From Anaerostipes faecalis (lineage in GTDB: Bacteria > Bacillota > Clostridia > Lachnospirales > Lachnospiraceae), in NCBI RefSeq assembly GCF_018982945.1, contig NZ_JABRXE010000011.1:22930-86929 (forward strand): a stretch of 64,000 bases of DNA, written 5' to 3'. The translations under genes were made by a program, and so were the position numbers. This document shows, piece after piece, positions 45,020 to 54,143 of the stretch (positions are counted from its first letter, which is position 1; each line of letters opens with the position of its first letter). The notes below the pieces were generated by a model. That model was not told where the DNA came from, searched no databases, and was given only the letters and a program-made list of their open reading frames with translations.

Positions 45020-46435
45020 TTATATAGTGTCTGCTTTTACATGATATCCATGACCATAGCGACTGGTTTCGCTGGTACCTGTATTTACATCATTTAAGAT
45101 GCATCCATTTATTGTGACACCGGAACCGGAGAGGATTTCCATACCATCCAGAATCTGATCTACATCTGTGTAATCCTGGCGGACTACAAATACTGCTCCG
45201 TCTACATACTGGGCAACAATGGCTGCGTCTGACAGCAATGCACTTGGTGGTGTATCGATAATAACAAAATCTGCTTGTTTTTCCAGCTCTTTGATGAAAT
45301 GTCTCATATTTTCACCACTTAAAACAGATGATGTGTCCTGAATTGGATTAGAGCCTGCAAGAATCATAACTCCTGTGTCTTTATATGGCTGTACTGCCTC
45401 CTCAATGGAAGCTTCTCCTTTGATTACCTCCAGAGTACCTATACTTTGTTCTTTCATTCCCAGTACCTTTGCAGTGGATGGATTTCGAAGGTCGGCATCT
45501 ACCAGAATTACTTTATGTCCTTTCATGGCAAGGGCTAAGGCAATATTGGCTGAAACAGTAGATTTTCCTTCTCCTGGCATGGCACTGGTTACAAGAAATG
45601 AACGCATGCCGCTTTCTTTACTGGCTCTCTCGATTCTTCTTCGCACTGTTCTTGTCGCTTCTAGAAAGTTTCTTGGCAGCCTTGGATTGTCAAGAACAAC
45701 CAGTTCCTGAACATTGGATCTTCTTTTATTAAATCTGGCATGTGGTAAAATTCCAAGACTTTTGACACTGAACATTTTTTTAAAGTCTTCCTCTTTCCGA
45801 ACTGTGTTCTTTCCAAGAGCAAATAATAAATCCAAAATAAAGCACAATGCTATTCCAACTAAAATTCCTATTTTGATTTCATGAGAGAAGCTAAATGGAT
45901 TGGCGGGTGCTGTTGGCACACCGGTTTCATCCATTAATGTCAACTGGGAACTTCCTATGACAAATTCTGCAACGGTTGGATAATTCTTCACAACAGATTT
46001 AAGGATCTTATCTGCCATTTTAGGATCATCTGCTGTTACACTTAATGTAAAGAGATTGGTGTCTTTCATAACATCTGCTTTGATTTTCCCCGGAATAGAC
46101 TGAACGCCCAGATCTTGTGCCACAATATCCTTCAAAACTCCACTTTTCAGGATATATGGAAATGTTTTTGCCATCTGATTGGCTGTGGCATTATCCATAT
46201 ATGTAGCCGAAGATTCCGTAGAAATACTTGAGCTGATAGTAAAAGTTGAAGAAGCTACATAATATGGAGAATAATTCAGTCTTTTGTATCCACAAAATAA
46301 CCCTGCACACAAAAGAATCAGAACCAGAAATCTCCATTTCATATGAAGTGCACCTTTTATCAAATCATCCAGAATTCCTGTAATATCAATTAAACCCTCT
46401 CTATTTTCTTTTTTTTCATTATATTTTCTGTCCAT
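45020..46435 (-). CDS. Wzz-domain/BY-kinase fusion (EPS co-polymerase)
   Basis: 471 residues. Wzz part: a cytoplasmic start, membrane helix near residues 33-52, an extracytoplasmic domain, and a second helix near 189-207. The kinase part has SAMPGEGKSTVSANI (Walker A), ILVDADLRNPS (Walker A') and VIIDTPPSALLSDAA (Walker B). It thus joins CpsC and CpsD functions in one chain, controlling polymer length by tyrosine phosphorylation. The C-terminal tail SRYGHGYHVKADTI has only two tyrosines, unlike its upstream neighbour, so it may be regulated differently. 12 bp after that gene. Confidence 0.93.
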   Translation of the reverse strand: MDRKYNEKKENREGLIDITGILDDLIKGALHMKWRFLVLILLCAGLFCGYKRLNYSPYYVASSTFTISSSISTESSATYMDNATANQMAKTFPYILKSGVLKDIVAQDLGVQSIPGKIKADVMKDTNLFTLSVTADDPKMADKILKSVVKNYPTVAEFVIGSSQLTLMDETGVPTAPANPFSFSHEIKIGILVGIALCFILDLLFALGKNTVRKEEDFKKMFSVKSLGILPHARFNKRRSNVQELVVLDNPRLPRNFLEATRTVRRRIERASKESGMRSFLVTSAMPGEGKSTVSANIALALAMKGHKVILVDADLRNPSTAKVLGMKEQSIGTLEVIKGEASIEEAVQPYKDTGVMILAGSNPIQDTSSVLSGENMRHFIKELEKQADFVIIDTPPSALLSDAAIVAQYVDGAVFVVRQDYTDVDQILDGMEILSGSGVTINGCILNDVNTGTSETSRYGHGYHVKADTI

Positions 46436-46447
46436 GGCTCACCCCTC

Positions 46448-47983
46448 CTAAAAATCTGACTTGGATTTATCTGTCTTTAATTTGCTTCTTTCAGATTTTT
46501 TCTGATCACGTTCGCCATAGCCATAGCCATATTTTCCGCCATAACCATAGGACCCATAGCCGTAACCATAGCCATAGCCATAACCATAGCCATATTTATA
46601 ACCGTAAGCTTTTGCAGTTTCAGCAAAACCTGGGAATACATCATTATATACACAGCCAAGCATAGTCCCTTCGCCTGATTTCAAAATAGCAATGGCTTCA
46701 TTGATATCTTTAACCAATGCTGTATGCTGTTTTACTACCAGAATAGATGCATCTACCAGATCCACCATTTCCTCCGCATCTGCTGCCTGAGACATTGGTG
46801 GAGTATCAATGATGATATAATCCAGTCTTTCCTTAAAGAAATCCAGTACTTTTTGAAACAATGGTCCGGCGATCATCTCTGTAGAATTTGGATATATCAT
46901 AGAATCCGCAACCAGCAGAAGATCTGAATTGGCAATTGGAAGAACCAGATTTTCTGCATTCTCATTACCATTTAAGACCTCTCCAAACTGCTTAATTTCC
47001 TCTTTATCGATCCCAAAGATCTTATATTGTGACGGTTTCCTCAAATCGGCATCAATCAACAGTACTTTTGCTGATTCTTCTGCCATTGCCAATGCAAGAT
47101 TAGCTGCAACCGTTGATTTTCCTTCATTTTCCACGGCACTTGTTACCATCAGAGTCTTTGCGTTATGATCCTGCATCTGGCTGCTGACCCTTCGTGCCAG
47201 TTTTTTCATATCTTCCACATATCGGAAACTGGTTCCGGGATTTGTAAGAAGTACAGGATTTTTCTTGCGATGAAGACGGGCTTTCCATGTTTTATATTTC
47301 TTTTCATGGTACAAAGTTTCCAGAAGCTTTCCATCCAGTTTTCTGGATACTTCCTTCGGTTTACGGACAGTATCTTTCAAAAATGAAATGATTCCAATCA
47401 GGCCACATAAGAAAATCAACGTATAAATAAAAGTCTTCTTCATCAGTGCCGTAGGCTGAAACTTATTTACAGGGCCACTTGGAACCGTTGGATTCTGAAG
47501 CACATCCAAAACCACATTTCCCATCAATTCATCCGATACAACCGAATAATTATTCATGATTGCCTTATTGAGGCGAAAAGCCAGTTCCGGTGAATCCGCC
47601 TGCACTTTTAATACCAGAAGATTGGTCTCATTGATCACTTCTGATGACGCAGTTCCCGGAAAATAATCCATATTCATTTCTTTGGCAACTTTTTTCTGAA
47701 GAATGCTGCTGTTTAGAATTTCAGAAAATTTCGTTGCCATCTGCGCAGTGGTATTCAGATTACTGTAAACGTTATTGTTACTGCCCTTACCACTGACAAT
47801 AAAGGTGCTGGTAGACTCATACATTTTATGATAGCTTCTTCCAACTTTCACATAAGCTAAAAGACTCATGGACGCTGCAAGCAAAAGAATTACCAGTGCA
47901 TATTTCCAGATATCTTTGCAAATGCTGTACAAGTCAATATTCATTTCATAATCATTTATGGACGTATTTTTATTTTCACTCAT
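46448..47983 (-). CDS. Wzz-domain/BY-kinase fusion with Tyr-Gly tail
   Basis: 511 residues with the same layout as the next gene: two membrane helices (about 30-48 and 190-208) around a Wzz domain, then a kinase with SAVENEGKSTVAANL, LLIDADLRKPS and IIIDTPPMSQAADA. The C-terminus is a long alternating Y-G tract (about residues 456-492, some 15 tyrosines) before a lysine-rich end. BY-kinases autophosphorylate on such tyrosine clusters, and cycling of phosphorylation drives polymer export. The DNA of the tract is a 6-bp period repeat (catagc/cataac) and may vary in length. Confidence 0.93.
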   Translation of the reverse strand: MSENKNTSINDYEMNIDLYSICKDIWKYALVILLLAASMSLLAYVKVGRSYHKMYESTSTFIVSGKGSNNNVYSNLNTTAQMATKFSEILNSSILQKKVAKEMNMDYFPGTASSEVINETNLLVLKVQADSPELAFRLNKAIMNNYSVVSDELMGNVVLDVLQNPTVPSGPVNKFQPTALMKKTFIYTLIFLCGLIGIISFLKDTVRKPKEVSRKLDGKLLETLYHEKKYKTWKARLHRKKNPVLLTNPGTSFRYVEDMKKLARRVSSQMQDHNAKTLMVTSAVENEGKSTVAANLALAMAEESAKVLLIDADLRKPSQYKIFGIDKEEIKQFGEVLNGNENAENLVLPIANSDLLLVADSMIYPNSTEMIAGPLFQKVLDFFKERLDYIIIDTPPMSQAADAEEMVDLVDASILVVKQHTALVKDINEAIAILKSGEGTMLGCVYNDVFPGFAETAKAYGYKYGYGYGYGYGYGYGSYGYGGKYGYGYGERDQKKSERSKLKTDKSKSDF

Positions 47984-47997
47984 CTGCTTAACCCCTC

Positions 47998-48858
47998 TTA
48001 TTCTGTAACGATTACAATCAGTTTAACGGAACCTTTCGGATCCTTTCCCGCTTTTACGGAATATGTGATCTCATAGGAACCTACTTTTTTATAGTCCACA
48101 TCGTCATCATCAATCTTTACCTTTGATCTATCAATATCACCCGGTAAATCCGAATCATATCCTCCCCCGGAACAAACCTTTGTAATATAACTTTCAGGAT
48201 TGATCTTATGACCTTTCTTCACATAGACCAGATACTTTTTCAAATGGATAAACGGCATATCGGAAGCTTCCTCACGATCATATATCTGGATCGTGGCATT
48301 AAATGAGACTGTATCACCGGCACTGTTGGTTACCTGTAGTTTTACCGGATATTCCCCGGGAGAATATAAATCTACGATAGAGTTGGTCAGAATCTTCACT
48401 TGCTTTGACAGATCACCATCAATCTTATCCTTTACTTTCAGATTTTCCAGAATATCTGAATCCTTGGATGATCCTGTGCTTGCAAAAGAAAATGGTTCAC
48501 TGAGAGAAAACTTTGGTGAAGAGTACCCTTTATATTTTACTATCCTATTGGCACGGCTGACATTATTATGTTTGTCTACCGCTGCATAAACGACTAAACG
48601 GCGTCCACCGCTTAAAAAATTAGAAACATTTTCCACTACAAGAGAGGAAGTAACGTCTCCATCCTTCTCATCTACAGCTTTTACTCCCTTCAGGAAATCC
48701 TTATCTGTAGCATCCAGATCCACTGTCAGCTCTTTCTTATCCATAGTGATCACCGGTCCAATCCTATCCCCTTTCCGAATCTGGGTAAACCAGAAGATCA
48801 AACTGGCTGCCAATGATATACTAAATAATATAAAACTAAACATTTTTAATTTCTTCAT
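47998..48858 (-). CDS. Membrane-anchored protein with Ig-like (DUF5011-type) domains
   Basis: 286 residues: a single N-terminal membrane helix (residues 5-24), then extracellular beta-rich domains. GPVITMDKKELTVDLDATD, KAVDEKDGDVT, VDKHNNVSRA and KDKIDGDLSKQV are typical of bacterial Ig-like DUF5011/HYR repeats, which begin with a DxDGD-type turn. It has no catalytic motif. Lying between the PHP phosphatase and the kinases, it probably serves the EPS export apparatus at the outer face. Confidence 0.8.
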   Translation of the reverse strand: MKKLKMFSFILFSISLAASLIFWFTQIRKGDRIGPVITMDKKELTVDLDATDKDFLKGVKAVDEKDGDVTSSLVVENVSNFLSGGRRLVVYAAVDKHNNVSRANRIVKYKGYSSPKFSLSEPFSFASTGSSKDSDILENLKVKDKIDGDLSKQVKILTNSIVDLYSPGEYPVKLQVTNSAGDTVSFNATIQIYDREEASDMPFIHLKKYLVYVKKGHKINPESYITKVCSGGGYDSDLPGDIDRSKVKIDDDDVDYKKVGSYEITYSVKAGKDPKGSVKLIVIVTE

Positions 48859-48897
48859 TTTTATAAACTCCTTACTCCCTGTGATTTGACCAGATTT

Positions 48898-49629
48898 CTA
48901 TGATTCATTGATCCTTCTGCCTTCCAGGATCTTTAACGGATTCTCATAAAGCAGTTCTCTGGAATAATGAAAAGAATAATGTTCTTCCATGTATTCTTTT
49001 ATATCTGCCATGTATGTAGTTCTCTCGTATGGTTTGTGAGCATCACTGGCAATACATGTAACCAGCTTCTGCCTTAGCAGTTTATCCACACACTCCTTTG
49101 CCCTTGTTCCAAACCTACCAAAGATACTTCCCCGGTTGACCTGTATGAGATATCCCTGCTCTCTCCATGATATAACCGCTCTTATATCTTCCTGAACGCA
49201 CCGATATCTCTCCGGATGCGCGATCACAGGAACAGCACCAAGGTCTGCCACCTGCCATAACAGCTCATCCATATCTTCCCAATAGATCCCAAACGGAAAT
49301 TCCATTAAATAATATGGAGAACCATTCAGGGAAATTAACTTTCCTTCCCCAATTTTATCCGGAGCCTCATCATTTGTAAATATCTCCATTCCCGGAAGTA
49401 CTGTCAAAGGCATCTTCTCCCTTTTCAGTGCACGACGGAACTCTTCCAGCCGTTCCAGATACACCGGTATTCCGTATTCTTTAAAAAATCCCTCTGTATT
49501 GGCATGAGATGTAGCTACAATGGTATGAACACCACTTTCCAGGGCAAGCTCTGCCATAGCAAGAGAATCATCCATATCCCTCGCTCCATCATCAAGCCCC
49601 GGAAGGATATGTGCATGTATATCGATCAT
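48898..49629 (-). CDS. PHP-type protein tyrosine phosphatase (CpsB/YwqE family)
   Basis: About 243 residues from the ATG at 49629, chosen because AAGGAAAAGGGG stands just upstream and the mature start MIDIHAHILPGLDDGARD places the first metal motif (DIHAH) at the N-terminus. Other ligands: VATSHANTE, VIAHPERYR and IASDAHK. It should dephosphorylate the tyrosine tails of the two kinases that follow. Second copy of the family in the window, after the one at 4031. Confidence 0.92.
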   Translation of the reverse strand: MIDIHAHILPGLDDGARDMDDSLAMAELALESGVHTIVATSHANTEGFFKEYGIPVYLERLEEFRRALKREKMPLTVLPGMEIFTNDEAPDKIGEGKLISLNGSPYYLMEFPFGIYWEDMDELLWQVADLGAVPVIAHPERYRCVQEDIRAVISWREQGYLIQVNRGSIFGRFGTRAKECVDKLLRQKLVTCIASDAHKPYERTTYMADIKEYMEEHYSFHYSRELLYENPLKILEGRRINES

Positions 49630-49717
49630 AACCCCTTTTCCTTTCAAATTCAGGACTCCTTTGTGGATCCTGATGCGGGAATGAATTCCCATTTTATACA
49701 ATGTTCTTATTATACAA

Positions 49718-49753
49718 CAAAAAAATCCTCTGGTCTATATGAACCAGAGGATT
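49718..49753 (-). terminator. Terminator after SPKTG protein gene
   Basis: AATCCTCTGGT (minus 49753-49743) pairs perfectly with ACCAGAGGATT (49734-49724), followed by TTTTTTGTTG. It separates sortase-LCP-surface protein from the kinase genes. Confidence 0.92.
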
Positions 49754-49766
49754 AAGATATCTTTAA

Positions 49767-50015
49767 TTAGTGCTGTTCTTTGATACGTTTTGCAGCATAT
49801 ACAGACATTGCTGCTGCACCTAATGCAGCATAGATCAAAGCGGCAGGTGCACTGCTGTCACCTGTCTTAGGTGATGTTTTGCTGTAATTATCATCTTCTT
49901 TACGAGTTTCAGCTGTTGTCTTATCCTTGATATCAGGACTAGAATTCGCCATAACTCCTACCGTAAAAGATAAACTCATCACCAATGTTGCAATCATCAC
50001 TAAAAACTTCTTCAT
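49767..50015 (-). CDS. Small SPKTG cell-wall-anchored protein
   Basis: 82 residues: a signal peptide (1-23, MKKFLVMIATLVMSLSF and VMA), a short polar mature part of about 24 residues, a sorting motif SPKTG at 48-52, a hydrophobic segment (57-75) and a basic tail KRIKEQH. That is a complete sortase sorting signal. SPKTG/PPKTG motifs are those used by clostridial class B sortases, and such a sortase is encoded 1.2 kb upstream. The mature part is too short to be a typical adhesin; it may cap or anchor another component. Confidence 0.88.
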   Translation of the reverse strand: MKKFLVMIATLVMSLSFTVGVMANSSPDIKDKTTAETRKEDDNYSKTSPKTGDSSAPAALIYAALGAAAMSVYAAKRIKEQH

Positions 50016-50043
50016 AACACCAAATCCCCCTTACTTAGAATTC

Positions 50044-51228
50044 TTAATCAATTTGCTTATAAAATACTTTCAGTATTAACTCAAATAATTTCGTCTCATC
50101 CGGATAATACTCTGCAAATCCATCTTTACCTTCCTTGATCTTACAATCAATACTATAAATATTATCAGATGAAAAACTGCTACCTGAAACTGTCGTTGCC
50201 AGATATGTAAGCTTTGTCATAGACAGGTTGGTCACTGCATTCTCGGATACAAGATGGAACAGTTCCACCGGTAACATCACATCACTGCTAAATTCCCGCA
50301 GTGCCGTCTGCATAAAAGATGTTACGTACTGCTTCTGTCTGCGCATACGTTCCACATTGGCATCCAGTGGTTCAAAATCTCGGGTCCTTACATAAGCCTC
50401 TGCCTGATCCCCTAACAGTGTCACACTGGCTCCTTCTTTCAACGCAGGATCTACAGAAGATAAATCTCCAAGTACCTGGACATTCACTCCTCCAACTGCA
50501 TCATTCAACACACTGATAGATGATAAATTAATAGACATATAAGAATCAATCGGGATACCGTACATTACCTTTGAGACAGAATCTACCAGATTGGTACAAC
50601 TTTTTTCCTTACCATCACCATATGCGTATGAAAGGCAAATCTGTTCATTGGTCGTTCCTGTATATTTACCCTCTGAATCATATGTTTTCACATCAGCCAT
50701 AATATCACGAGGTATATTGATCAGTGAGATTTTCTTAGATGACGTATCCAGTGCAGCCAGGAAAATGGAATCTGCCTGCCCTGAGCCATTCTCCTTAAGA
50801 TATTTTTTATCACTGTTTATACTCTCTCGGTCTATACCCATACATAGAACACTCGTTATGTTCTCATTATAGCGATATTTGTGGCCTTTGTAAATAACCA
50901 AATCTCCTTTATTTTTGACATCTGCACCATCTATGCCATTGGTCATATCCACATTTCCCTTGAACAGGGAATTTTTTCCAAAAGCCCTCAATGCAAAAAA
51001 GGTTCCGACAGCCAGTACGATCAGTACAACCAGTACTATGAGGATCCTTTTGACTACTTTTTTAGCCGACAATTTCTTACCCTTCTTATTCTTTTTTGGT
51101 TTTTCTTTCTCTTCTTTCGGCTGAAATCCCTGAAATTCTTCTTTGGATTCCACATTTATATTTTGTATCTCCTGTCCCAGCTGATCATTCAGCATGCTGA
51201 CATCATTTCTATTTTGCTTCTCTTTCAT
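50044..51228 (-). CDS. LytR-CpsA-Psr (LCP) family ligase
   Basis: 394 residues: a long charged cytoplasmic N-terminus, a membrane helix (about residues 62-80, ILIVLVVLIVLAVGTFFALRA cut here), then the LCP domain with CMGIDRES, ADSIFLAALD, NIPRDIMAD and the arginine-rich ANVERMRRQKQY. It should attach an EPS or teichoic polymer to peptidoglycan. It overlaps the sortase gene by 20 bases. Longer than the LCP protein at 9611, mainly in the cytoplasmic part. Confidence 0.9.
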   Translation of the reverse strand: MKEKQNRNDVSMLNDQLGQEIQNINVESKEEFQGFQPKEEKEKPKKNKKGKKLSAKKVVKRILIVLVVLIVLAVGTFFALRAFGKNSLFKGNVDMTNGIDGADVKNKGDLVIYKGHKYRYNENITSVLCMGIDRESINSDKKYLKENGSGQADSIFLAALDTSSKKISLINIPRDIMADVKTYDSEGKYTGTTNEQICLSYAYGDGKEKSCTNLVDSVSKVMYGIPIDSYMSINLSSISVLNDAVGGVNVQVLGDLSSVDPALKEGASVTLLGDQAEAYVRTRDFEPLDANVERMRRQKQYVTSFMQTALREFSSDVMLPVELFHLVSENAVTNLSMTKLTYLATTVSGSSFSSDNIYSIDCKIKEGKDGFAEYYPDETKLFELILKVFYKQID

Positions 51229-51982
51229 CTGTTAACACCGCCTGTACTAAATATCGATTATCTGGTTGTCCACCTACACATGTACTTAATGTTATGATCC
51301 GGTCATTTTCTGTTACCTTAACATCTGTACGGATATTACTGATCATCTCCCTTGTAGCCATTACATTGGCAAGATAATTCTTGAATACCTTTTTATCATC
51401 AAAGTTAAATGACTTTAACAAATGACGGCTATCATATTTATATGCTGCAAATATCTTATATATGTAGGTTTTCTTTGGTGTGTAAATATAAATTTCCGTA
51501 TGTTTCCTGAAAAATGACTTTTCTTCGAACTTATGAAGGTTCTGGAACATGGATCCATTTCTCATATTATGTCCATACAAAACAGTATTTGGATCTGTAA
51601 AATCCTTTTTGTTTAGCCGTTCTGTATAAATACATCCTGCAAACTCCGGTTCATTCTTATAATTGTATTTCAGATAATGGCTGTCGTCTTTGGCATTTTG
51701 TGCCACCGGATAATCAATCCTGGTCCCCGGAACATACACCCATGCATAAACCTCTTTATTGATCTTCTGTAATTTGTCAAAATCAATACTCTCGCCATGC
51801 CTCACCCCTTCAGGAAGCTTTGGTTCTTGGCCATCTCTCTGTGTGTACTGGCTGTTTTCAATGGCCTCCAGCTCTTTCTGAAGCCTATATGCCTGGTATT
51901 TGTTCCAACCCAGTAATCCAAGACAGATCACACAGACAATGACACCAATACAGAAGATGATTTTCCATATTTTTTTATTCAT
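51209..51982 (-). CDS. srtB: Class B sortase
   Basis: About 257 residues from the ATG at 51982 (GGAGGAG 5 bases upstream; an in-frame ATG five codons earlier lacks a site). A membrane helix at residues 5-24, then the sortase barrel with the catalytic histidine in YGHNMRNGSMF, the cysteine in TLSTCVGG and the arginine in DNRYLVQA. The extra helix before the final strands (HLLKSFNFDDKKVFKNYL) marks class B. It cleaves sorting signals and links proteins to the wall; the SPKTG protein nearby is the obvious substrate. Confidence 0.94.
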   Translation of the reverse strand: MNKKIWKIIFCIGVIVCVICLGLLGWNKYQAYRLQKELEAIENSQYTQRDGQEPKLPEGVRHGESIDFDKLQKINKEVYAWVYVPGTRIDYPVAQNAKDDSHYLKYNYKNEPEFAGCIYTERLNKKDFTDPNTVLYGHNMRNGSMFQNLHKFEEKSFFRKHTEIYIYTPKKTYIYKIFAAYKYDSRHLLKSFNFDDKKVFKNYLANVMATREMISNIRTDVKVTENDRIITLSTCVGGQPDNRYLVQAVLTDEREAK

Positions 51983-52054
51983 ACTGCTCCTCCACAACTG
52001 TTTGTTCGCTACTTATTGCTATTATAACCTTTTTATCAAAGCCGGTCAATTTTT

Positions 52055-53851
52055 CTAAAAATCCATTGCCATCTTGCTGGATTCTTCTTCCGACAGCTCT
52101 GTAACCTTTGTTTCCATCACCCGGTAAACCCTCTGACACATATTCAAAACGCTTGGTCTGTGAGTGGTAACAATACAGGTTTTATTTGGTCTCTGCTTAA
52201 TAATATTGCGGAGAACTTTTCGTTCTGTCGTTACATCTAAAGCCGAAGTTGCCTCATCCAATAGTAAAATTGGGGCATCCCGCAGTACTGCACGGGCAAT
52301 GGCAATCCTCTGTGCCTGACCTTCAGAGAATCCACGTCCTTTCCCTCCAATATTGACATTGATGGTATCATCCATATTTTTCACAAAATCCCAGGCACAG
52401 GCGATTTTTAACGCCTCTATGATTTCTTCATCCGTTGCATCTTCTTTCACCATACGCATGTTATCCGCAATGGTACCGGAAAGGATGGTATTTCCCTGTG
52501 GCACATATGCAAACAAATGTCTTGTATCCGCATTCATCTCAACGGTTCTTCCGTCAGATGCTTTTAAAAATGCAGAACCATCTTCCGGTCGGATCAACCC
52601 AAGGATCAAACGGATCATGGTAGTCTTTCCTTCACCGGAAGGACCAACCAATGCTACGATTTCACCAGGAGAAGCTTTAAAAGATGAATCTGTAATCACA
52701 CGATTTCCTTTGATATACGAAAAATCAACATCTTTCATGGCAACTTCAAATCCATCTTCCACATATGTATCCAACTCAGAACTGTCCGGAATGTGTACCT
52801 CTTTCGGCAGCTGTGCCAGCTCCCGGATACGGTGCGCAGATATAGAACTGTTTAAAAAGTTTGGAATAATCGAAATCACATTATTAAACGCAGAATTCAG
52901 GTTGCCCCTCTGCTGCAGGAACAATGTCATCGTTCCATACGTAATATCATGGGTCCACAGACGGAACAGACAGTAGCCAAATGCCGCATACTGCACGATC
53001 ATTCCCATGATTGACATGAATACCCCTGTCTTAATAGAGAACATATTGTACTCCAGACTTACATCCTTATATTTGCGCTGCCATTCCCTCATCTTCTTCC
53101 CATATAAAGAAGAGATGCCAAAAGACTTGATCGTATCAAAATTATAAAAAGTCTCCACTTCGAACGTCATCATATCACTGTTCATCTCTTTGACTTTTCT
53201 GGCATACTCCCGCTGCTTCGAGATCAAAAACTTCGACATCATAAGCATAACCGGCGCACTGGCAAATGCAAGCAGAGACATAATCTTATCATAATGCCAG
53301 ATGACAACAAACGTAGCGATAAAATTATAGACTGCGATCACAATCGTCGGAAGCCAGCTGATCGCATTACTACTGATCGTACTCACATCACTGTTAAAAC
53401 GGTTCAGCACATCGCCATTGCTGTACTTATTAATCTCCAGCCAGTCTGCATCTATAATCTTATCAAATATATCCGCCTGAATATCATTATTAATATAGAT
53501 ACTCAGCTTCGCTGACACACGGTTGATCACATTGGAAAATACCAGACTGAACACCGCACTTCCCACTGTAATCGCAATCATGATCCACAGCTTGCTCGTC
53601 TGATATCCAGTGATAATATCAATCATATATTTGCTGGCAACACTACTCACCAGTCCCATGGAAGTACTGAATATTCCCAGAAATGTGTAAAAAGCAATTG
53701 CACCTTTATATTTTTTGCTATAAGAAAAGATCCATTTCCAGTCATCGATGATCTCCGAAAATGTCCCATCCTTCCACTTTTCGATTAAAATATCCAATGA
53801 CTCAAAGGAAACTTTGTTCTTATTCTGATTTTCGTTATCATTTCCGTTCAT
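52055..53851 (-). CDS. ABC exporter (fused membrane and ATPase domains)
   Basis: 598 residues. An N-terminal soluble part of about 50 residues and six membrane helices (about 52-330) precede an ATPase with GPSGEGKTT (Walker A), the Q-loop VPQGN, FSEGQAQRIAIARA (a variant of LSGGQ) and ILLLDEATSALD. There is no N-terminal C39 peptidase domain. Half-transporters of this kind export lipids, peptides or drugs. It ends 70 bp from the sortase start and faces away from the peptide locus at 54.6 kb, 0.8 kb distant, so it could serve that locus or the surface operon; sequence does not decide. Confidence 0.92.
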   Translation of the reverse strand: MNGNDNENQNKNKVSFESLDILIEKWKDGTFSEIIDDWKWIFSYSKKYKGAIAFYTFLGIFSTSMGLVSSVASKYMIDIITGYQTSKLWIMIAITVGSAVFSLVFSNVINRVSAKLSIYINNDIQADIFDKIIDADWLEINKYSNGDVLNRFNSDVSTISSNAISWLPTIVIAVYNFIATFVVIWHYDKIMSLLAFASAPVMLMMSKFLISKQREYARKVKEMNSDMMTFEVETFYNFDTIKSFGISSLYGKKMREWQRKYKDVSLEYNMFSIKTGVFMSIMGMIVQYAAFGYCLFRLWTHDITYGTMTLFLQQRGNLNSAFNNVISIIPNFLNSSISAHRIRELAQLPKEVHIPDSSELDTYVEDGFEVAMKDVDFSYIKGNRVITDSSFKASPGEIVALVGPSGEGKTTMIRLILGLIRPEDGSAFLKASDGRTVEMNADTRHLFAYVPQGNTILSGTIADNMRMVKEDATDEEIIEALKIACAWDFVKNMDDTINVNIGGKGRGFSEGQAQRIAIARAVLRDAPILLLDEATSALDVTTERKVLRNIIKQRPNKTCIVTTHRPSVLNMCQRVYRVMETKVTELSEEESSKMAMDF

Positions 53852-53966
53852 ATATAACTCCCTTAAATTTAATTTATCAACAAACTGTGTTGATTATAGC
53901 ATAATTTATCAACATACACGAGATTTAGATAATAAAACACGGAGATCATCAACTTCTCCACCATTT

Positions 53967-54143
53967 TATATCAGATGAGGGATGACTCCCGCCTCTGTAG
54001 GCGGTGATCAACAATTATGTATCAGTGGCGGATTTCAATCCCCCATCTGATATACGCTCCGCGAGGATGCGCAGGAATTCGGATTGGAAGTATGTCTGCT
54101 ATGCAGACCCGAATTCCGCGCCAAGACTCGCGAGCGAGTCTTG
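53967..54143. repeat. GC-rich structured element with nested inverted repeats
   Basis: TATATCAGATGAGGG (53967-53981) and its inverse (54040-54054) enclose a smaller hairpin (cccgcctctgtaggcgg). Then ggaattcgg (54074-54082) pairs with ccgaattcc (54109-54117), and caagactcgcgagcgagtcttg (54122-54143) is a perfect 22-bp palindrome. The element abuts a nucleotidyltransferase remnant. The gap 53852-54142 also holds an inverted tTATCAAC/GTTGATta pair near 53880; I see no gene in it. Confidence 0.75.
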
